DNA from: Phycisphaerales bacterium
Lineage (GTDB): Bacteria > Planctomycetota > Phycisphaerae > Phycisphaerales > UBA1924
NCBI GenBank assembly: GCA_020850415.1
Contig: JADZER010000004.1
Coordinates: 1-64,000 of the forward strand
Length of the DNA: 64,000 nt
Direction: 5' to 3'
Shown here: in pieces, positions 33,046 through 41,136 of the stretch
Layout of the letters: every line of letters begins with the position of its first letter
How positions within the stretch are numbered: position 1 is the stretch's first letter
Made by a program: the position numbers and the translations under genes
The notes under the pieces: generated by a model
What the model was told of the DNA's origin: nothing
Databases searched by the model: none
Seen by the model: only the letters and a program-made list of their open reading frames with translations

Positions 33046-35637
33046 TCAGGGCAGATCGAGCAGCTCGGGCTCGGTCCAGGGTTTCGCCCGGTCGGCGGTC
33101 TCGGCGCGAACACGGGCGACGGCGTCCGGGTCGACCGGGTCGGCGGCGTTGCCCCACGCCCGCCGGATGTAGGTCAGCAGGGACGCGATCTGTTCGTCCT
33201 CGGTGAACGGCGCCGCCGGCATCTGGAGGTCGTACACGATCCCGTCGCGCTCGATCGGCCCCTGCAGCCCGTGCAGCAGCACGCGGATGGCCAGGTCCTC
33301 CGGCCCGGTCGCGATCGGCGAGCCCGCCAGCGGCGGCGCCTGGCCCTGCGCCCCGACCCCGTCGAACCCGTGGCACGCGGCGCAGGTGTCGAAGAGCCGG
33401 CGACCGAGGCCGAACCGCGACCGCTGATCGCCGACCAAAGGACGCACCTGCTCCTCGGGGTTGGTGTTGCCGGGCCAGCGCAGGCGCGCGTCCACGGCCG
33501 ACGCCAACGGCTGGAGATCCCAGAGGCCCGCGTCGAGTGCCGCCGCCCACGCCGCCGCCTCCTCCCCGAGCTCCAGCGACCCCGGCTTGTCGCTCTCGAG
33601 CTTGAGATTGGCGCCCAGCCGCTCCAGCAGGATCGCCGCAAGCCAGCGGTCGGTCGGCAGGACCTCCGCGATGAGGTCCAGGTACCGCGTCCTCTGGCCC
33701 GGCGACCCCCGCAGGCTCGCGTCAGCCAGCTCGGCGATGGCGGTCCGGGCGGCCGCCGTCTGGGCGTCACCGCCGCAGAGCCCGGCGATCTCGGCCAGCG
33801 TCAGCACCTCCCGCTCGTACAGCCCCGAGAGCACCGCCGACCGGTGCAGAGGGTCGTCGGCGTTGTCCACCAGCGACCAGGCCAGCTCCCGCGTGGCCTC
33901 GGTCAGGCGGGACTCGCCCAGCGACAGGGCGACCTGCAGGCGCACGGCCCGGCCGCCCTCGAACGCCGGCGCCCGCATCGTGAGCACCGTGTCCCCCTCG
34001 TCGGCCCACGCCTCCAGCAGCCGCACGCCATGGACGCTCAACCGCTCGTCCTCGTCCGCGGCCGCGATCTGAGCGTCGCGAAAGGACAGCTCGCCAAGAC
34101 CCTCGAGCGTCCACAGCGCGTGGACGCGTGCCGTCACCGGAGCATCCAGGTCATCCGCGAGCCGGCGCAGCTCGCCCGCGGCCTCGGTCGCCCGGCGCTC
34201 GACCAGCAGCTTCTGCGCGTTCTCGCGGTAGAAAGCGTCGGGGTGATCGAGGGTGCTGACGAGCCGGGCATTGGACAGCCCGCTCATCCGCACGCGTTCG
34301 CCCGGCGCCGCGCCGTCGCGAGAGATCCGCCAGACCCGCCCCATCGTCAGCGGCGTCTCGAGCCGGCGTCGCTCGACCTGCTTGCGGAGGAAGGTGGTCA
34401 CATAAGTCTTGTGCTGGATCACGCCGCGGTACATGTCGACCATGAACAGCGACCCGTCGGGCCCCGTCGCCAGCGAGACCGGGCGGAACCGCTCGTCGGT
34501 CGAGCAGAGGAACTCGGTGTCCGCGTACGCGCGCCGGGCGACGGGAACGCCGTCCCGCTCGTCGAGGACGACATACATCAGGCAGTTGCCCGCCGGCTCG
34601 CAGGTGAAGCTGTTGCCGTAGAAGCTCGGGCCGAAGGCCGCCGAGCGGTAGACGAGCGGGCTGCACGCGCTGGTGGTGGTGGCGAGCGTGAAGTCGTCGC
34701 GGAGCATCGGCTCCTGGTAGCCGCGGTTGATCCCGGGGTTCATGCGCCCCGGGAACACCGAGGTGTCCTGCATGATCTTGGCGTTCATGCCCTGCACGCC
34801 GCGCTGGTTGGGGTTGCGCGCCGCGTAGTGCTTGGGGAAGTAGTCCCCCCGCAGCACATCGGAGTTGGGGCAGTAGTAGAGCCGCCCCCGGTCGTCCTGC
34901 GTCACGCCCCACTGCCCGTGCCCGGGGATGCGCCGGGTCTGGACATTCTCCCCGTCGAACCTCACCTCGAGGTTGTGCTGCGAGATGTGGATCCAGTTGT
35001 CCAGCCCGTAGAGCAGCCCGTTCCCCGCGTGCTCGGGGTTCTCCAGCCCACCAAACCCGTCCAGCAGCGTGCGCACCTCGTCCGCCGCGCCGTCGCCGTC
35101 GGTGTCCCGGGCGAACAGCAGGTTCGGCGGCGCCAGCACCAGCGCCCCGCCGTAGCACGGCAGCACCGAACGCGGCAGCACCAGCCCGTCGAGGAAGGTC
35201 GTCGCCCTGTCGAACACCCAGTCGCCGTCGGTGTCCTCCAGCACCTGAACGCGGCTGGTCGGTACGAGCTCCCCCTCGCCGTCGATGTTCGGCATGTAGC
35301 TCTGCATCTCGACGACCCACAGCCGCCCGTCCTCGTCGAACACCGCCGACACCGGCGCGATGACCATCGGCTCACCCGCCGCCAGGGCGATACGGAACCC
35401 CCCCTCCGCGAAGGTGAACGCCCGCAGCGCCTCCTCGGGCGAGAGCGCCGGGGCCTCGGGCACCCGCAGGTCGGCGGGCAGGTCGGGCTGCGCCTCGCCG
35501 GCGTTGTCCCCGCGCTGGGCGAGCGCGGCCGGGGCCATGCACGCCATGCACGCCATGCACGCCATGAGCGGCAGGATCGCCAGGTGCGCGAGCGGTGCGA
35601 GAAGCAGGTCGGATCGGCGGCGGGTGTTGTTTCTCAC
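33046..35637 (-). CDS. PVC-type secreted dehydrogenase with HEAT region and cytochrome c domain
   Basis: 863 residues from the GTG at 35637 (TACACT lies 9 nt upstream); a GTG at 35658 is an alternative. The signal peptide holds a repeated Met-Ala-Cys run. The first half is a six-bladed sugar-dehydrogenase-like propeller (VSAVFDEDGRLWVVEMQSYMP, GHGQWGVTQDDRGRLYY, VSLATGPDGSLFMVDMYRGVIQHKTY). The middle is helical HEAT-like repeats, and residues about 735-840 form a monohaem cytochrome c with CAACH (752-756) and a downstream MPAAPFTEDE methionine-ligand region. The order is the hallmark of the planctomycete 'membrane-bound dehydrogenase' family. It probably oxidises a carbohydrate and passes electrons to the haem. 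The DUF1080 hydrolase follows. Confidence 0.88.
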   Translation of the reverse strand: MRNNTRRRSDLLLAPLAHLAILPLMACMACMACMAPAALAQRGDNAGEAQPDLPADLRVPEAPALSPEEALRAFTFAEGGFRIALAAGEPMVIAPVSAVFDEDGRLWVVEMQSYMPNIDGEGELVPTSRVQVLEDTDGDWVFDRATTFLDGLVLPRSVLPCYGGALVLAPPNLLFARDTDGDGAADEVRTLLDGFGGLENPEHAGNGLLYGLDNWIHISQHNLEVRFDGENVQTRRIPGHGQWGVTQDDRGRLYYCPNSDVLRGDYFPKHYAARNPNQRGVQGMNAKIMQDTSVFPGRMNPGINRGYQEPMLRDDFTLATTTSACSPLVYRSAAFGPSFYGNSFTCEPAGNCLMYVVLDERDGVPVARRAYADTEFLCSTDERFRPVSLATGPDGSLFMVDMYRGVIQHKTYVTTFLRKQVERRRLETPLTMGRVWRISRDGAAPGERVRMSGLSNARLVSTLDHPDAFYRENAQKLLVERRATEAAGELRRLADDLDAPVTARVHALWTLEGLGELSFRDAQIAAADEDERLSVHGVRLLEAWADEGDTVLTMRAPAFEGGRAVRLQVALSLGESRLTEATRELAWSLVDNADDPLHRSAVLSGLYEREVLTLAEIAGLCGGDAQTAAARTAIAELADASLRGSPGQRTRYLDLIAEVLPTDRWLAAILLERLGANLKLESDKPGSLELGEEAAAWAAALDAGLWDLQPLASAVDARLRWPGNTNPEEQVRPLVGDQRSRFGLGRRLFDTCAACHGFDGVGAQGQAPPLAGSPIATGPEDLAIRVLLHGLQGPIERDGIVYDLQMPAAPFTEDEQIASLLTYIRRAWGNAADPVDPDAVARVRAETADRAKPWTEPELLDLP
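35535..35566. repeat. 9-bp tandem repeat (CCATGCACG) in the cytochrome signal-peptide coding region
   Basis: Three exact copies plus a partial fourth give the protein its Met-Ala-Cys triplets. The repeat is in frame, so copy-number changes would lengthen or shorten the hydrophobic core of the signal peptide by three residues without a frameshift. Confidence 0.85.
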
Positions 35638-35646
35638 GGCACAGCG

Positions 35647-35652
35647 AGTGTA
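35647..35652 (-). promoter_or_regulatory. TANNNT -10 box (TACACT) 9 nt before the PVC cytochrome GTG start
   Basis: On the minus strand TACACT is followed by CGCTGTGCC and GTG 35637. The spacing implies a transcript beginning within two or three nucleotides of the start codon. Confidence 0.35.
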
Positions 35653-35700
35653 GAGCACGCCCGTCGCCCCCGCGACTCCCCGGGGAACCGCCGAGCCTCC

Positions 35701-37191
35701 CTACTCCTGCCGGAACAGGATGATCCGGTCACCCAGCTCGTCGATCCCGGTGATGTCGGTGTCGCCGTCGCCGTCACGGTCGTGGAGGACGGCGCAGGAC
35801 GCCGCCACCACAGCCTGCATCGTGAACTCCAGCGTGAACTGCCCGGCGCCGTCGTTGGTGTACACATGGAAGTCGCCGGAGGTGTAGCTCGAGGTCACCA
35901 GGTCGAGGTCGCCGTCCCCGTCGAGGTCGCCGAGGTCGATCGCGATGGGGAACTCCCCGGAGTCGAACCATGTCTCCGGGCCCAGTGCGCCCGTGCCGTC
36001 GCCGAAGTAGATGCCCGCCCGTCCGGCGCCGGAGCACGCCGCCGCGGCGTCGGGGAACCCGTCGCCGTTCAGATCCCCGACCGTCACCATCCACGGGCGG
36101 CTGCTGGTCGCCACGGCGGTGTGAGGGGCAAACCCGCCGAGCCCATCGCCGAGCACCGTGCCGATCTGCGACGAGCCGTAGCCGATGACGACCAGATCGA
36201 TGATGCCGTCGAGGTTGAAGTCCGCGGCGGCGACACCGGTCTCGCCGTTGACGCCGGCCTGGAATGTCGCCTGCGTGTCGAACACGCCGTCGCCCCGGTT
36301 GAAGCGGATCGTGCAGAAGCTCGACGAGCGGTTGGCGGTGACGAGGTCCGCGTCGCCGTCGGCGTCCGCATCGAGCGCCGCGAGGCCGCGGGGCTGACTG
36401 CCGACGGCGTAGCGCACCTGCGGCTCGAAGGTGCCGTCGCCGCGCCCGATGAGGATCGAGATGTCGTTGTCGAGGATGTTGGCGACCGCGAGATCGACCA
36501 CCCCGTCGCCGCTCAGATCGAGGCCCTCGTTCGGGCTGCAGTGGAAGCCGACGCCGTAGCTGGTCTTGGCCCCGAAGGCGCCCGCGCCGTTGTTGAGAAA
36601 GACCGAGACATCGCTGGAGTTCTCGTTGGGGATCGCGAGGTCCAGGTCGCCGTCGTCGTCGAGGTCGCCGCCGTGGGCGCCGTAGGGCACATCCCCCGGC
36701 ACCAGCACGCCCGACTGCACGAAGCTCATCGAGCCGGCGCCGGTCTGGACCCAGAACGAGAACGCGTGGCCCTTCGCCATGCTCGTGCCGTCCGCCGCGC
36801 GCAGGCCGCTGGAGATGGCGACCGACACGCGCTCGGCGGGGGAGAAATCGCGCCCCCGCACGAAGGACACCGTCCGCGCGTCGGGCATGACGAACTGGCC
36901 GTCGACCGGCCCGCTCCACCGCCCGAGCACATGGAACGAGTGCGCGTCCAGGCTCGCCGGGTCGATGGGCTTGTTGAACCGCACGGTGACCACCGCGTCG
37001 CGCGGGGCGTCCAGCACCTCCGGCGCGGGCGACACGCTCTCGACGCGCAGCAGCGTCTGGACCCGGGCGCCCAGCGGCGCCGGCTCCGGCTCGCGCTGGC
37101 CGTGCGCCGCGGGGGCAAACGCCGCGAGCGCCGCGGACGAGAGCAACGCGAACAAACGCCGGGTGTTCCGGGCGCGGACCTCAGACATCAT
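35701..37191 (-). CDS. secreted FG-GAP/VCBS repeat protein with an Ig-like N-terminal domain
   Basis: 496 residues. After a signal peptide (RRLFALLSSAALAAFAPAAHGQ) comes a bacterial Ig-like domain of Big_5 type (VESVSPAPEVLDAPRDAVVTVRFNKPIDPAS...FVRGRDFSPAERVSVAISSGL, residues about 48-150). About six to seven FG-GAP/VCBS repeats follow, each with a calcium-binding D-x-D-x-D-G loop such as GDLDDDGDLDLAIPNE, LDADADGDADLVTAN, and GDLDGDGDLDLVTSS, forming an integrin-like beta-propeller. Such proteins act in adhesion or as enzyme scaffolds. The ATG has an AGGAG site 8 nt upstream. Adjacent secreted genes suggest a surface cluster. No dockerin or anchor is visible at the C-terminus. Confidence 0.86.
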   Translation of the reverse strand: MMSEVRARNTRRLFALLSSAALAAFAPAAHGQREPEPAPLGARVQTLLRVESVSPAPEVLDAPRDAVVTVRFNKPIDPASLDAHSFHVLGRWSGPVDGQFVMPDARTVSFVRGRDFSPAERVSVAISSGLRAADGTSMAKGHAFSFWVQTGAGSMSFVQSGVLVPGDVPYGAHGGDLDDDGDLDLAIPNENSSDVSVFLNNGAGAFGAKTSYGVGFHCSPNEGLDLSGDGVVDLAVANILDNDISILIGRGDGTFEPQVRYAVGSQPRGLAALDADADGDADLVTANRSSSFCTIRFNRGDGVFDTQATFQAGVNGETGVAAADFNLDGIIDLVVIGYGSSQIGTVLGDGLGGFAPHTAVATSSRPWMVTVGDLNGDGFPDAAAACSGAGRAGIYFGDGTGALGPETWFDSGEFPIAIDLGDLDGDGDLDLVTSSYTSGDFHVYTNDGAGQFTLEFTMQAVVAASCAVLHDRDGDGDTDITGIDELGDRIILFRQE

Positions 37192-37218
37192 GCAACTCCT
37201 GTCGCGGACGCGGGCCGC

Positions 37219-38052
37219 TCAGCACCCCGCCGTCCACTTGTTGAGGAACTCGATCATGTCGAGCGAGTTCACATTCCCGCTGGCGTTGAGGTCGGCCGAG
37301 GGCGCGTCGGCGGACCACTCGTTGAGGAAGCCGAGCACATCGTTGGTGTTCACCAAGCCGTCGCCGTTCCAGTCGGCGACGCACGCCGGGATGTAGTAGA
37401 GGCGCAGCACCGGCCGGTTGGCCTCCGTCGGGTTCTCCCGCGTGTCGAACCGCTTGGCGGTGATGCCGCCGGACTCGTCGCCCAGAATGACCCAGCCGTG
37501 GTTCGCGGCCGACCCGTCGAGCCACGCGGCGACATCCTCGTACGGCCCGTGCCAGGGGCCCCAGCTGTAGTGGCCGTTATCGCCGACAAGCGCCGCCGGG
37601 GCGCTCGGCGCCGGGGCGAAGTCGCCGCCGCGCTGCGTCCAGTAGTAGGTGTTGTAGTCGTTGTGGATCCAGGTCGCGTCGCCCTGCTCCGCCGGAGCGC
37701 CGACGCCCTCCTCGCCCGCGGCGTCCGAAGCCCCCTCACCCCACTCGGTGAGCGCCCGGTGCAGCGTCACAGGCGTGACGCCGGCGATCGTCTTGGACAT
37801 GTGCATCCTCAGCGAGGCGCCGACGAAACTCGCCCCCGCCGGAAGCGCCCCCTCGACATCGAACTGGATGACCGTCCGCCGGAGGCTCGGCTCGGCCGTC
37901 AGCCCGACGAAACAGTGCTGCCCGACGCCGTTGCTGACATCGCCGAGCCCGGACTCGTAGAGCGTGTTGTCCTTGGAAGCCCCGATGGTGACGATGCCCG
38001 CGTTCGCGCCGGCGGACAAGACAAGCACCGCGATACCACGGAAATACGACAT
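37219..38052 (-). CDS. secreted DNRLRE-type protein with C-terminal GC-type dockerin
   Basis: 277 residues: a signal peptide (GIAVLVLSAGANAG), then a DNRLRE-type beta domain whose start ASKDNTLYESGLGDVSNGVGQHCFVG is characteristic and continues with RRTVIQFDVEGALPAGASFVGASLRMHM and VTLHRALTEWGEG. The C-terminal module reads CVADWNGDGLVNTNDVLGFLNEW and DLNASGNVNSLDMIEFLNKWTAGC, i.e. two dockerin loops ending in Gly-Cys, with a Cys opening the module. It is preceded by AAGGGGAGAG (SD) and a TATACT promoter. DNRLRE proteins are usually surface-associated; the ligand is unknown. Organisation resembles the dockerin protein at 25993. Confidence 0.83.
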   Translation of the reverse strand: MSYFRGIAVLVLSAGANAGIVTIGASKDNTLYESGLGDVSNGVGQHCFVGLTAEPSLRRTVIQFDVEGALPAGASFVGASLRMHMSKTIAGVTPVTLHRALTEWGEGASDAAGEEGVGAPAEQGDATWIHNDYNTYYWTQRGGDFAPAPSAPAALVGDNGHYSWGPWHGPYEDVAAWLDGSAANHGWVILGDESGGITAKRFDTRENPTEANRPVLRLYYIPACVADWNGDGLVNTNDVLGFLNEWSADAPSADLNASGNVNSLDMIEFLNKWTAGC

Positions 38053-38099
38053 ATCTCTCCCCTTAATGAACCGCTGGTGTTGGACCGACCTGCGCCGTC

Positions 38100-38127
38100 A
38101 GTATAAAGGCCACGGCCGGGCCGCCAA
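38100..38127 (-). promoter_or_regulatory. promoter of the DNRLRE-dockerin gene
   Basis: On the minus strand TTGGCG (38122-38127) and TATACT (38100-38105) are 16 bp apart, leading to an approximately 40-nt leader with a strong AAGGGGAGAG site before ATG 38052. Confidence 0.5.
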
Positions 38128-38148
38128 GCCGATATCACCCGCGGGGCG

Positions 38149-41079
38149 CTAATTCCCGTCGCTAGCCCCACCGGGCCGGATCACCTCGGCCACCGCTGCG
38201 CCGATCGCCGATCCCACCGCCTCGTAGCCCCCAGGCGAGAAATGAACGAAATCGCCCGCCATGCGGTCCGCGCGGGCGGCGCCGGTCTCGTCGGTGAGCA
38301 GGGGGGTGAGATCAAGCCAGCGGACGCGATCACCGTCCGCGAGCGACGCGAGCCGCGCGTTGAGCACGCTCCCCCGGAGCCGCAGCGGCTCGTCCGCCCG
38401 CGCCCCCCGCGGCGGGCAGGAGACCAGCACCACGCGCGCCCCCGGCACACGCCCACGCAGCTCGGCCAGGATCAGCCCCACGCCCGCCGCGATCGCCTCG
38501 GGCTCGTCGTCGGGCAGGTTGTTGGTGCCGATCATCAGCACGACCGCCCCGGGCTCGCACCCGTCGAGCATGCCGTGGCGCAGGCGCCAGAGCACATGCT
38601 GCGTCCTGTCGCCGGAGATCCCGGCGTTGAGCACCGGGCCCAGCGCGTCGAGGTGCCGCTCGCGCGCCGCTGCCCCGGCCCCACCCACCTGCCGCCCGGG
38701 CCCCGCCCAGCCCTGCGTGATCGAATCCCCGATGAGGACCAGCCGGGGCTCAAGCGAGCCCGCCGCGCCCCGGATGTCCTCGAACTGCTGCATCCAACCC
38801 CTCTCGCCCCATCCCGCGGCCTGGGATCGGGTCTCCGCGCTCGGCGCCGGGATGCAGGTCACGGGCAGCCCCCCAAGCCGCGCCGCCGCCGCTCCCGGGC
38901 GCTCGATCTCTTCCCCGGTCGCCTTGTCGATTGACAGTTGCGCGCCGGTGTCGTCGAGCCACTTGTCCATGGCCGCCGCCAGCTCCGCGACCTTCGCCGG
39001 CATGGCCGGCGCGAGGTCGCTCGCCTCCCCGATATCCGCCGCGAGGTTGTAGAGCTCGAAGCGACGCCCGGCGTGGAAGTAGATCAGCTTCCAGTCCCCC
39101 GCGCGGGCGCTTGTGAACGGCTCGATGCCCGGGCCCGACGCGCCCCACTGGTGCGGCTGGTTCCAACCCAGCACCCGGTCGGCGTCAAACAGTTCCGCCC
39201 GCCCCGTCAAGAGCGGCGTCAGATCCCGCCCGTCGATCCCCGCTCTCCCATCCCCAGAGGCATCGTCCGCCTGCAAGCCCGCCAGTGCGATCACCGTCGG
39301 GAACAAGTCGTGCGACACGACCGGCACATCGCACACCTCCACCGCCCGGCGCGAGGGGCTCATGTCCGTCACCCCCGGCCACACGATCACCGTCGGCACC
39401 CGCGTCCCGCCCTCGTACGCCGATCCCTTCCCGCTCTTGAGCGGCGCGTTGTGCGTGTGCTGGGTCTCTCCGTCCGGCGCCGCCCCGCGAGCGTGCGCGC
39501 TCAGCCCGCCGTTGTCGCCGCTGAAGATGATCACCGTGTTCCCGAGCTGCCCGGTCTCCTCCAGCGTCGTCACCAAGGCCCCCAGCGCCGCGTCATAGGT
39601 CTCGATCATGCTGGCGTAGGCCCGCTCCCGCTCATCCAGGTCCGGGTAGTTCGGCTCGTACTTCTTGTTTCCCATGATCGGGGCGTGCACCGCGTAGGGC
39701 GCGAAGTTCAGGTAGAACGGCTCGCCCGCCGCCACCGACTCCCGGATCGCCCCGCACGCCTCGATCGCCAGCGCCTCGGTCAGGTAGATGTCGTGCCCGT
39801 GGTACTTTTCCAGGCCGGGGATATCCCAGACGCTCGGGGAGGAGTGGGGGGGCTTGCCCTGTCTGCCCGCGAGCGTGAAGTGGTCCAGCCCGTAATAGCT
39901 CGCCGGCCCGCCCGACGCGTGCCCGGCGATGTTCACCAGGAATCCCAGGCTCTTGGGGTCGCCGCCCGGCGTGCCGTGCGTGCCGAAGTGGGCCTTGCCG
40001 ACATGGATCGTGCGGTAGCCCGCCGCGATCAGGATCTCCGGCAGCGTCTCGTGATCCCCAGGCTGCAGCCCGTTGACCGCCCACGCCGGGGGCGCGATGT
40101 CGTCGCGCGGGGTGGAGGTGTCGGCGTCCTTGTCGAGCGTCCAGTAGGTGATGTGCGTCCGCGCCGGGGCCTTGCCGGTGAGGATGCTCGTCCGCGTCGG
40201 CGTGCAGACCGGGGCGCTGGCGTAGGCGTTGGTGAACTTCATGCCCCGGGCCGCCAGCTGCTCGAGGTGCGGCGTCCGGTACCGCGCGTTCAGCGCCGTG
40301 GCCCCGGTGTGCATCGGCACAGCGCAGTCCTGCCAGCCGAGGTCGTCAACGAGGAACAGGATGATGTTGGGGCGGGTCGTCGGGACGGCCGGCTCACGAT
40401 GCAACTCCCGCACGGCGGAAAGGAGGATCTCGGCGATTGCCCCATGGCCCAGCTCGCTGAGTTGCACCCCGTCCCCGGCGACCACTTGGTCTGGACGGTT
40501 GTGCGTCACCCCGTAGAGATCGATAAGACGCACCTTCTGGCTGGCCGCCTTCTGCGCGACGGTAACGATCGCGCGGCGGATCTCGACGAGTCGTGCCTGT
40601 CGTGTGACGAGGATCGCTGCCCGTTCCTGGCTGATGTGCGGCGCGCTGGGCACGACATCCGTGGGGGTGCAAAGCAGGATGTCCGGATCTGTCACGATCC
40701 GCTGCAGCCCGGAAACGAGACGAGCGCAAGCGGGCTCAAGCGACGCGGTATCCGTACCGATGGCATCCACTGAACCGAGCGCGACGATCACGACATCCGG
40801 TCGGTACGCCTCGACCTCGCCGAGTATGCTGTGCGGTCCACTATCGGCAGCCGCGGCGAGCGTGGTGTTCAGATCGCCGAACCACCGCACCTCGTGCCCG
40901 TCGCCGAGCTGGTTCCGTAGAAGGAGCCCCCAGGATTCGCCGAAGCCCATGCGCGAGCCCCACCCCACGACATCATACAGCACGGCGACGCGGACAGGGG
41001 CATCCTGGGCGAACCCCGACGCCGGCATGAGAACAAAGAGCAACGCGAGCAGACTGACGATGCGGCGAAAGATCTGCAT
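38149..41079 (-). CDS. secreted sulfatase flanked by N- and C-terminal SGNH-hydrolase-like domains
   Basis: 976 residues from ATG 41079 (signal peptide MQIFRRIVSLLALLFVLMPA; an in-frame ATG at 41109 lies before the -10 box). Residues about 27-230 form an SGNH-like domain lacking its catalytic residues (YDVVGWG in place of GDS; DGVQLSELGH in place of D-x-x-H). Residues 236-700 are a complete type I sulfatase: RPNIILFLVDDLGWQD (metal site) and VCTPTRTSILTG, whose Cys292 is the formylglycine precursor. Residues 780-970 are an intact SGNH esterase: IGDSITQGW (Ser786), GTNNLPDD and GDFVHFSPGGY (Asp943, His946). The protein would remove sulfate and acyl groups from a polysaccharide. PhoD-like and cytochrome genes adjoin it. 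Confidence 0.9.
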   Translation of the reverse strand: MQIFRRIVSLLALLFVLMPASGFAQDAPVRVAVLYDVVGWGSRMGFGESWGLLLRNQLGDGHEVRWFGDLNTTLAAAADSGPHSILGEVEAYRPDVVIVALGSVDAIGTDTASLEPACARLVSGLQRIVTDPDILLCTPTDVVPSAPHISQERAAILVTRQARLVEIRRAIVTVAQKAASQKVRLIDLYGVTHNRPDQVVAGDGVQLSELGHGAIAEILLSAVRELHREPAVPTTRPNIILFLVDDLGWQDCAVPMHTGATALNARYRTPHLEQLAARGMKFTNAYASAPVCTPTRTSILTGKAPARTHITYWTLDKDADTSTPRDDIAPPAWAVNGLQPGDHETLPEILIAAGYRTIHVGKAHFGTHGTPGGDPKSLGFLVNIAGHASGGPASYYGLDHFTLAGRQGKPPHSSPSVWDIPGLEKYHGHDIYLTEALAIEACGAIRESVAAGEPFYLNFAPYAVHAPIMGNKKYEPNYPDLDERERAYASMIETYDAALGALVTTLEETGQLGNTVIIFSGDNGGLSAHARGAAPDGETQHTHNAPLKSGKGSAYEGGTRVPTVIVWPGVTDMSPSRRAVEVCDVPVVSHDLFPTVIALAGLQADDASGDGRAGIDGRDLTPLLTGRAELFDADRVLGWNQPHQWGASGPGIEPFTSARAGDWKLIYFHAGRRFELYNLAADIGEASDLAPAMPAKVAELAAAMDKWLDDTGAQLSIDKATGEEIERPGAAAARLGGLPVTCIPAPSAETRSQAAGWGERGWMQQFEDIRGAAGSLEPRLVLIGDSITQGWAGPGRQVGGAGAAARERHLDALGPVLNAGISGDRTQHVLWRLRHGMLDGCEPGAVVLMIGTNNLPDDEPEAIAAGVGLILAELRGRVPGARVVLVSCPPRGARADEPLRLRGSVLNARLASLADGDRVRWLDLTPLLTDETGAARADRMAGDFVHFSPGGYEAVGSAIGAAVAEVIRPGGASDGN

Positions 41080-41087
41080 GATTGCAC

Positions 41088-41093
41088 AGCATA
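41088..41093 (-). promoter_or_regulatory. extended TANNNT -10 box (TGG-TATGCT) 8 nt before the sulfatase ATG
   Basis: On the minus strand TGGTATGCT is followed by GTGCAATC and ATG 41079. It separates the sulfatase transcript from the PhoD-like gene upstream and argues against the ATG at 41109. Confidence 0.45.
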
Positions 41094-41136
41094 CCACGCT
41101 GCTCGGCATGGGCCCAACTGGGCCGCGGCCAAGGTC

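Noticed and set aside
33271-38106. Open frame of about 1600 codons on the plus strand
   Set aside because: It spans three well-supported minus-strand genes with intact haem, FG-GAP, and dockerin motifs; its composition is the compositional shadow type.
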